Source: Candidatus Uhrbacteria bacterium RIFCSPHIGHO2_02_FULL_46_47
Lineage (GTDB): Bacteria > Patescibacteriota > Patescibacteriia > GWA2-47-26
Direction: 5' to 3'
Assembly: GCA_001790815.1 (NCBI GenBank)
Contig: MGDU01000002.1
Location: 1-37,826, forward strand
DNA length: 37,826 nt
Below the pieces are notes generated by a model. It made no database searches. It was not told where the DNA came from and worked only from the letters and a program-made list of their open reading frames with translations. The position numbers and the translations under genes are program-made. Below, one piece after another: positions 33,201 to 37,826 of this stretch; within the stretch, counting starts at the first letter, position 1, and every line of letters starts with the position of its first letter.

Positions 33201-33336
33201 GTTTATGTGAATTTGAGAGTCGTATTAAAAATATTGAGAAATCCGAGGCAAGCTTTATTGTCTTTGCTCCCGTCATTTTGCGCCAAATATTATATTGTTG
33301 ATCTTCTACATTTAATACCACCTTCGTGTGTGCCAT
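33154..33336 (-). CDS. small protein preceding the nucleotidyltransferase
   Basis: MAHTKVVLNVEDQQYNIWRKMTGAKTIKLASDFSIFLIRLSNSHKHG; 3' end overlaps the nucleotidyltransferase start in another frame. Confidence 0.55.
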   Translation of the reverse strand: MAHTKVVLNVEDQQYNIWRKMTGAKTIKLASDFSIFLIRLSNSHKHGFRTTSRTNRESAE

Positions 33337-33355
33337 ATTTACATATCATACCACA

Positions 33356-34444
33356 TTAAACCGTAACCCTGAAATGCACCACATCGCCGTCTTGCATTTC
33401 GTAATCTTTTCCCTCCAGCCGTAGTAATCCTTTTTCTTTAGCCGCGGATTCTCCGCCGCTTTGCACAAAATCTTTGGAATTAAAAACTTCCGCCCGAATA
33501 AATGCCTTTTCAAAATCTGAATGAATTACCCCGGCGGCTTGCGGGGCTTTGGTACCTTTGGGCACAGTCCAAGCCCGGGTTTCTTTTGGCCCGCTGGTAA
33601 AAAAAGTAATAAGTTCAAGCAATTTGTACGCGGCAACAATCAGTTGATCCAGACCGGATTGCGTCATTCCTAAATCTTTCATCATTTGCTGTACATCTTC
33701 TTGCGGCAATTCGGCCAACTCGCTTTCAATCTTGGCCGACACCACCACGCGCGGTCCAGGAAGTGTATTGTCCAGGGCTAAGCCCTGTGCATCTTTAGGG
33801 CTTAGCCCTGTGTCGGGTTCGTCCACATTATAAACATACAAAACCGGCTTTACCGTCAAAAGATGCAGATCGCGCACAACCTCTTGTTCATCTTCACTTA
33901 AAATTCCGCGCACCCATTTGCCTTGATTCAAACCATCTTTGGTTTTGTCCAAAATTTCTTTCAGTTTAATTGCGTCTTTGTGTCCGGACTTGGCTTCGCC
34001 GGAAACATCAGATAACCGCTTCTCCACAGTTTTCAAATCTGCCATAGCCAGCTCAATTCCAATTACTTCAATGTCGCTTTTCGGATCAGGTTTGCCGTGC
34101 ACATGAATAACATTAGGATCAGAAAACACGCGCACCAATTGCGCAATAGCATCCACCTCGCGAATATGCGATAAAAATTGATTGCCCAGGCCTTCGCCAG
34201 TACTGGCCCCGCGCACGAGTCCGGCAATATCATAAAATTCAATGGTGGTTGGAATAATTTTTTCCGATTTGGAAACCCGCGCTAGATCTTGCAAGCGTTC
34301 ATCCGGAACTTCAACCACGCCCACATTGGGGTCAATGGTGGCAAAGGGATAATTGGCAATCAAGACGCTCTTTTTTGTAAGCGCCTTAAATAAAGTTGAT
34401 TTGCCAACATTAGGAAGCCCAACAATACCAATGGAAAAACTCAT
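33356..34444 (-). CDS. ychF: ribosome-binding GTPase YchF/OLA1
   Basis: MSFSIGIVGLPNVGKSTLFKALTKK, PFATIDPNVGVVEVPDERL, GEGLGNQFLSHIREVDAIAQLVR, TGS-type C-terminus. Confidence 0.97.
   Translation of the reverse strand: MSFSIGIVGLPNVGKSTLFKALTKKSVLIANYPFATIDPNVGVVEVPDERLQDLARVSKSEKIIPTTIEFYDIAGLVRGASTGEGLGNQFLSHIREVDAIAQLVRVFSDPNVIHVHGKPDPKSDIEVIGIELAMADLKTVEKRLSDVSGEAKSGHKDAIKLKEILDKTKDGLNQGKWVRGILSEDEQEVVRDLHLLTVKPVLYVYNVDEPDTGLSPKDAQGLALDNTLPGPRVVVSAKIESELAELPQEDVQQMMKDLGMTQSGLDQLIVAAYKLLELITFFTSGPKETRAWTVPKGTKAPQAAGVIHSDFEKAFIRAEVFNSKDFVQSGGESAAKEKGLLRLEGKDYEMQDGDVVHFRVTV
33773..33810. repeat. double palindrome, in frame in ychF
   Basis: CAGGGCTAAGCCCT-gtgcatcttt-AGGGCTTAGCCCTG, perfect 14-bp inverted repeats; encodes TGLSPKDAQGLALD. 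Confidence 0.85.
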
Positions 34445-34478
34445 AGTGCCAGTAGCGTATCACACCTGCTGAAAAAAA

Positions 34479-34512
34479 TGAAGGCGCTACCTTTCGGCAA
34501 CGCCCCTGGAAC
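34479..34512 (-). terminator. minus-strand intrinsic terminator
   Basis: Minus strand GGGGCGTTGCCGAAAGGTAGCGCCTTCATTTTTTT. Confidence 0.65.
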
Positions 34513-34591
34513 TTGTACCTCCATGCCTTCTTGTTGTGGCATGCTTACCGCACGCCGGTTACGAGCCAGTAATAAAAAGCAAGCGCCCCAG

Positions 34592-34663
34592 TTACGGAAG
34601 CGCTTTTCTCTCCTGTCTTACTTGAAGTTCGCGGCGCACGGCCCAGGTTGAAAGTGTGATCAT
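34592..34663 (-). CDS. possible 23-aa ORF just after pyrC (MITLSTWAVRRELQVRQERKALP)
   Basis: taggaggcagtgATG 10 bp after the pyrC stop; its stop codon lies in the loop of a GCGCTT...GGCGCTTGCTTTTT hairpin. Confidence 0.35.
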   Translation of the reverse strand: MITLSTWAVRRELQVRQERKALP

Positions 34664-34672
34664 CACTGCCTC

Positions 34673-35671
34673 CTATTTTACTTGCCATTCCAGCATCTCA
34701 CCGGCTTTTAATGGGACCACGCCGCCAATCTCCTCCGGCACTTGCCACGGCTCTTTGACCAAAGTCAAAGTGCCGTTGTTAAGCGGCAGGCCGTAGAACT
34801 GCGCGCCAAAGCGTGAGACAAAATTCTCCAACCGCTCTAACCGATAGAAGGCCTCAAACTGCTGGGCAAGAATTGCAAGCACAACTGGCGCGGTAAACAC
34901 TCCTGCTTCTCCTTCCGCACATTCCTTTTTTTCACGTGGATGCGGCGCGCTATCACTGCCAAAGAAAAACTTCGGATTTCCACTCGTAGCGGCTTGCATA
35001 AGCCACATCAAATCCTGCGGCCGCTTGGGAATCGGCTTGCAGAAGTTGTGCGGCTTAAATTTTCCACCCAGCACATGGTCAAGCGTGAGCACCAGATGGT
35101 GAGCAGTGATGGTAGCGGCAACTGTAGAGGGAAGTTTTTCTATCTCGGTTCCGATTTCCTCGCCAGTGATGTGCTCCACCACAATCTTGAGCTCAGGAAA
35201 CTGTTCCGTAAGCCAATACAACACACTCAAAAAAGTGGTCTCCCGGTAAAAACAAAACACATCCGGGATCTCGCCATGCAGGCAAAGCACCATCCCCAGC
35301 GCTTCCATTTCCTCAAACACCGGGCGAAGCTTTCCGAAGTCGCTTACTCCATCTTCGGCATTGGTTGTTGAGCCAGTAGGGTACACTTTGCCGGCGATCG
35401 CGCCATCCTGAAATGATTCGGACACGCTATCAGGCGTAGTTTCATCCGTGATCTTGATCGTCATGAGCGGCGTCAGATCAGTGCCTTGTGCAAGAATGCG
35501 TGCTCGATAGCTAATCAAATCTTGGGCCGTACGTATTGCTTCCGGCTTAAGGTTGGGCATAATGAGCGCGCGCGCAAACTGTTTTGCGGTATAGGGCAGG
35601 ACAGTTGCAAGCATTTCGCCATCGCGCAAATGCACATGAAAATCATCTGGCTTGCGAATGGTGAGTTCCAT
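34673..35671 (-). CDS. pyrC: dihydroorotase, class II homodimeric type
   Basis: RKPDDFHVHLRDGEMLATVLPYTAKQFARALIMPNLKP, LCLHGEIP, VVEHITG, ITAHHLVLTLDHVLGGKFKPHNFCKPIPKRPQD, FFGSDSAPH; SD aggagg upstream. Confidence 0.96.
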   Translation of the reverse strand: MELTIRKPDDFHVHLRDGEMLATVLPYTAKQFARALIMPNLKPEAIRTAQDLISYRARILAQGTDLTPLMTIKITDETTPDSVSESFQDGAIAGKVYPTGSTTNAEDGVSDFGKLRPVFEEMEALGMVLCLHGEIPDVFCFYRETTFLSVLYWLTEQFPELKIVVEHITGEEIGTEIEKLPSTVAATITAHHLVLTLDHVLGGKFKPHNFCKPIPKRPQDLMWLMQAATSGNPKFFFGSDSAPHPREKKECAEGEAGVFTAPVVLAILAQQFEAFYRLERLENFVSRFGAQFYGLPLNNGTLTLVKEPWQVPEEIGGVVPLKAGEMLEWQVK

Positions 35672-35727
35672 GAAAGGTACTTCCTCCTGCCACTACCTTA
35701 TTCTATTTTGATAAAAAAATCAATATG

Positions 35728-35759
35728 CAAAAACTCCCGATTGCAATCGGGAGTTTTTG
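35728..35759. terminator. bidirectional intrinsic terminator
   Basis: CAAAAACTCCCGATTGCAATCGGGAGTTTTTG, perfect 32-bp palindrome. Confidence 0.92.
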
Positions 35760-35805
35760 GTGGTGTTTGTTTGAAAAAGTCAGAACCCATTTTACGGAGA
35801 ATCCT

Positions 35806-35870
35806 GATTGACCGCCTCCGCTTCCCGCCTGCGCCGAGGCTTCGGCGGGCAGGCGCTCCGGCGGAACGCT
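35806..35870. repeat. GC-rich hairpin repeat (CCCGCCTGCGCCGAGGCTTCGGCGGGCAGGCG)
   Basis: gaccgcctccgcttcccgcctgcgccgaggcttcggcgggcaggcgctccggcggaacgctcgg; nested self-complementary blocks. Confidence 0.65.
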
Positions 35871-35914
35871 CGGGCATTTCGGCGAAAAAATCCGGCGGCT
35901 ATTGAATTTTACTC

Positions 35915-36589
35915 CTATCCAGTCCGTTTTTTCAAAAGGAAGCGTTCTTGTAACCCGACAGCAATTAATCCGACAACCAAAAGAATTAACCTCGCATAGG
36001 TAGCGATAACTATGCCCCTTGTTCCCATATCACCAATATAGCTATATGCCGATTTGGCTAAAGTTCCCAAAAAAATTGGCAGTATAAACCTTTTAAATCC
36101 TATTGGGCCAGCGGCAACAATATAAGTTAACTCATCATCAGGCGTGAGTGGTAAAACATAAACGACTAACAATGTAATCGGACCTATCTTTTGGGTAAGT
36201 TGGTCAAATCGATCATAAAAATTTTCCGAGATAACTCTTTGCAGCAAAGGGCGACCGTATCTTTTTACGAGAAAAACTATCAGAAATAATCCCAGAGTTG
36301 TTGCAAAGAAATTAATTGCAAAACCCACATGACCACCAAAAATGTACCCAGAGGCAATTAAAATAGCCGTATTAAAAAGCGGGGTAAGTGTTACATACAC
36401 AACTTCAATTAAGAAGTAAACAACTATTCCCAAACCACCGCTATTTTGAACCAGTGCTTGTAAACTCTCTCTGTCAATGTATTTACTAAATACTACCGCA
36501 GCAATAACCATTAGAGCGACATAAATGCTAATGGATGCGAGGCTCTTTAATTTTTTTCTATCAGATAATAACTTAGTTATTGTGCTCAT
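35915..36589 (-). CDS. VTT-domain (TVP38/TMEM64, DedA-like) membrane protein
   Basis: IEVVYVTLTPLFNTAILIASGYIFGGHVGFAINFFATTLG, VYVLPLTPDDELTYIVAAGPIGFKRFILPIFLG. Confidence 0.85.
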   Translation of the reverse strand: MSTITKLLSDRKKLKSLASISIYVALMVIAAVVFSKYIDRESLQALVQNSGGLGIVVYFLIEVVYVTLTPLFNTAILIASGYIFGGHVGFAINFFATTLGLFLIVFLVKRYGRPLLQRVISENFYDRFDQLTQKIGPITLLVVYVLPLTPDDELTYIVAAGPIGFKRFILPIFLGTLAKSAYSYIGDMGTRGIVIATYARLILLVVGLIAVGLQERFLLKKRTG

Positions 36590-36717
36590 ATCATGATGGA
36601 CTGCTTAAAATATACTCAATTAAATTTGAAATTTGATTTTTGCTATCAATGGCTAACAATCTCTTTAAGACATTCTGTTTAACGTTCTCTAATCTTTTTC
36701 GCACTGGCGCGCCGCCC

Positions 36718-37826
36718 TTAACTCTGATTTTGAATTACTTCTAAACCCCTTCTCTTAAAAATCTTATCATAAAGAGTTATTATCAGCACTCCCAACAAAG
36801 TAGTTACCACAAAAACCTGTTCTTTCAAAATCGGGAAAAGAACAAACAAAACAATGGAAGGAATTAAAATTGAATAGAAACACGCGTTTGCTGAAATCTT
36901 TTTTGAATAAATTCCAGCAAAAATAGGCGGCACAAAAATTAACGCCAAATATGTAACCAGTAATGACAAAGTAACTATATTGGGAATTATAAACGCCAAC
37001 CCAAACCCAACAACACCAAAGGCGGCGGTGAGCAATCGGGCATATATCATTTCTTTTCTGCTATCAAGATTTTTCTGACTAAACAAGGCTTTGTAGATAA
37101 TTGTAGAACCGCCGACAAACAAACTATCAAGAGAGGACATGATAACTGCTAGAATTGACGCAAAACCAAATCCAACTAACCATGGCGGTAAAATTCCTTT
37201 CATCAGTGTAAATATGGCGGTTTCTTTCTGAATTCCAACTGGCAATTTAACTGCCGCAACAAGACCCAAAAACAAAACTAAAAATCCGAGAAAAGCGGCA
37301 ATTGGAATCGCAAGGTAAAATGATTTTTTGGCAGTGCTTTGGCTTTCGGCGGAAAAAATTCTTTGCCAATGCGTAGTATTGCCGAGATACAAAAATCCGC
37401 TTACTAGAATTACTCCGATGAACCAACTTAATCCGCCGAAAGCCAGCGGGTCAAGATGGCCTTTTGGTAACTGCGCGAACAAATCGCCAAAACTTCCTAT
37501 ACTTTGATATCCAACAATTGCCATAGCGATAAACACCAGAACGATTATCCAAAATTGAATAAAGTCGGTGATAATATCAACTTTTAATCCGCCCATCGCG
37601 GTGTAAAGAATTGTAATGGCCGCAGAAAAGAACAATGCAATTACATAATCAACTCCTATAAGAACGGACGCGAGCGATGCAATGGCAATTGCTTGAATTC
37701 CAATCCAAATAACAAGCAAAAATAATTGTAACCAACCCGTTAAGATTTTGTTTTTTCTTCCAAACCTTTTTTCAAAAAAATCAACAATAGTATGCGCGCC
37801 GTATTGATCGCCAATTTCTTTTATTT
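36718..37826 (-). CDS. sodium:solute symporter family protein, cut by the right window edge
   Basis: Frame stays open upstream of 37719: IKEIGDQYGAHTIVDFFEKRFGRKNKILTGWLQLFLLVIWIGIQ...; DYVIALFFSAAITILYTAMGGLKVDIITDFIQFWIIV typical of the SSS family. Confidence 0.88.
   Translation of the reverse strand, partial: IKEIGDQYGAHTIVDFFEKRFGRKNKILTGWLQLFLLVIWIGIQAIAIASLASVLIGVDYVIALFFSAAITILYTAMGGLKVDIITDFIQFWIIVLVFIAMAIVGYQSIGSFGDLFAQLPKGHLDPLAFGGLSWFIGVILVSGFLYLGNTTHWQRIFSAESQSTAKKSFYLAIPIAAFLGFLVLFLGLVAAVKLPVGIQKETAIFTLMKGILPPWLVGFGFASILAVIMSSLDSLFVGGSTIIYKALFSQKNLDSRKEMIYARLLTAAFGVVGFGLAFIIPNIVTLSLLVTYLALIFVPPIFAGIYSKKISANACFYSILIPSIVLFVLFPILKEQVFVVTTLLGVLIITLYDKIFKRRGLEVIQNQS

Noticed and set aside
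1-37826. tRNA or rRNA genes
   Set aside because: No convincing cloverleaf or rRNA core sequence noticed on either strand; a tRNAscan/Infernal run would be needed to be sure.

Overview
This window looks like chromosomal DNA of a Patescibacteria/CPR (Parcubacteria-like) genome; that assignment is inferred from gene content and protein style, not from a search. Recognisable genes: UPF0182 membrane protein (cut by left edge), multicopper oxidase, VKOR-family protein, AI-2E/PerM-family exporter, decayed IS1595-type transposase, tsaE, pilB/gspE ATPase, ftsH, ribosomal protein S1, RHH/RelE toxin-antitoxin pair, comM, infB, trxA, trxB, glutamate dehydrogenase, ftsK, recA, efp, an EpmA-type lysyl-tRNA-synthetase paralog, rpsR-ssb-rpsF, a THUMP/Trm11-like methyltransferase, a nucleotidyltransferase, ychF, pyrC, a VTT/TVP38 protein and a sodium:solute symporter (cut by right edge). 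Three things stand out. (1) A group of short palindromic or low-complexity repeats occurs between genes and also in frame inside conserved genes (tsaE, pilB, trxB twice, gdhA, ftsK, epmA, ychF, and a methyltransferase with about five inserts), comparable to Rickettsia palindromic elements. (2) An accessory island at about 21.3-24.4 kb holds small ORFs with strong Shine-Dalgarno sites and GC-rich codons, hundreds of bases of hairpin-rich noncoding DNA, and a promoter-to-terminator unit of about 235 nt whose ends pair into a long 6S-RNA-like rod. (3) efp lies directly downstream of an epmA-type gene, which suggests EF-P lysylation. Everything was read by eye; no folding, homology search or codon statistics were run.
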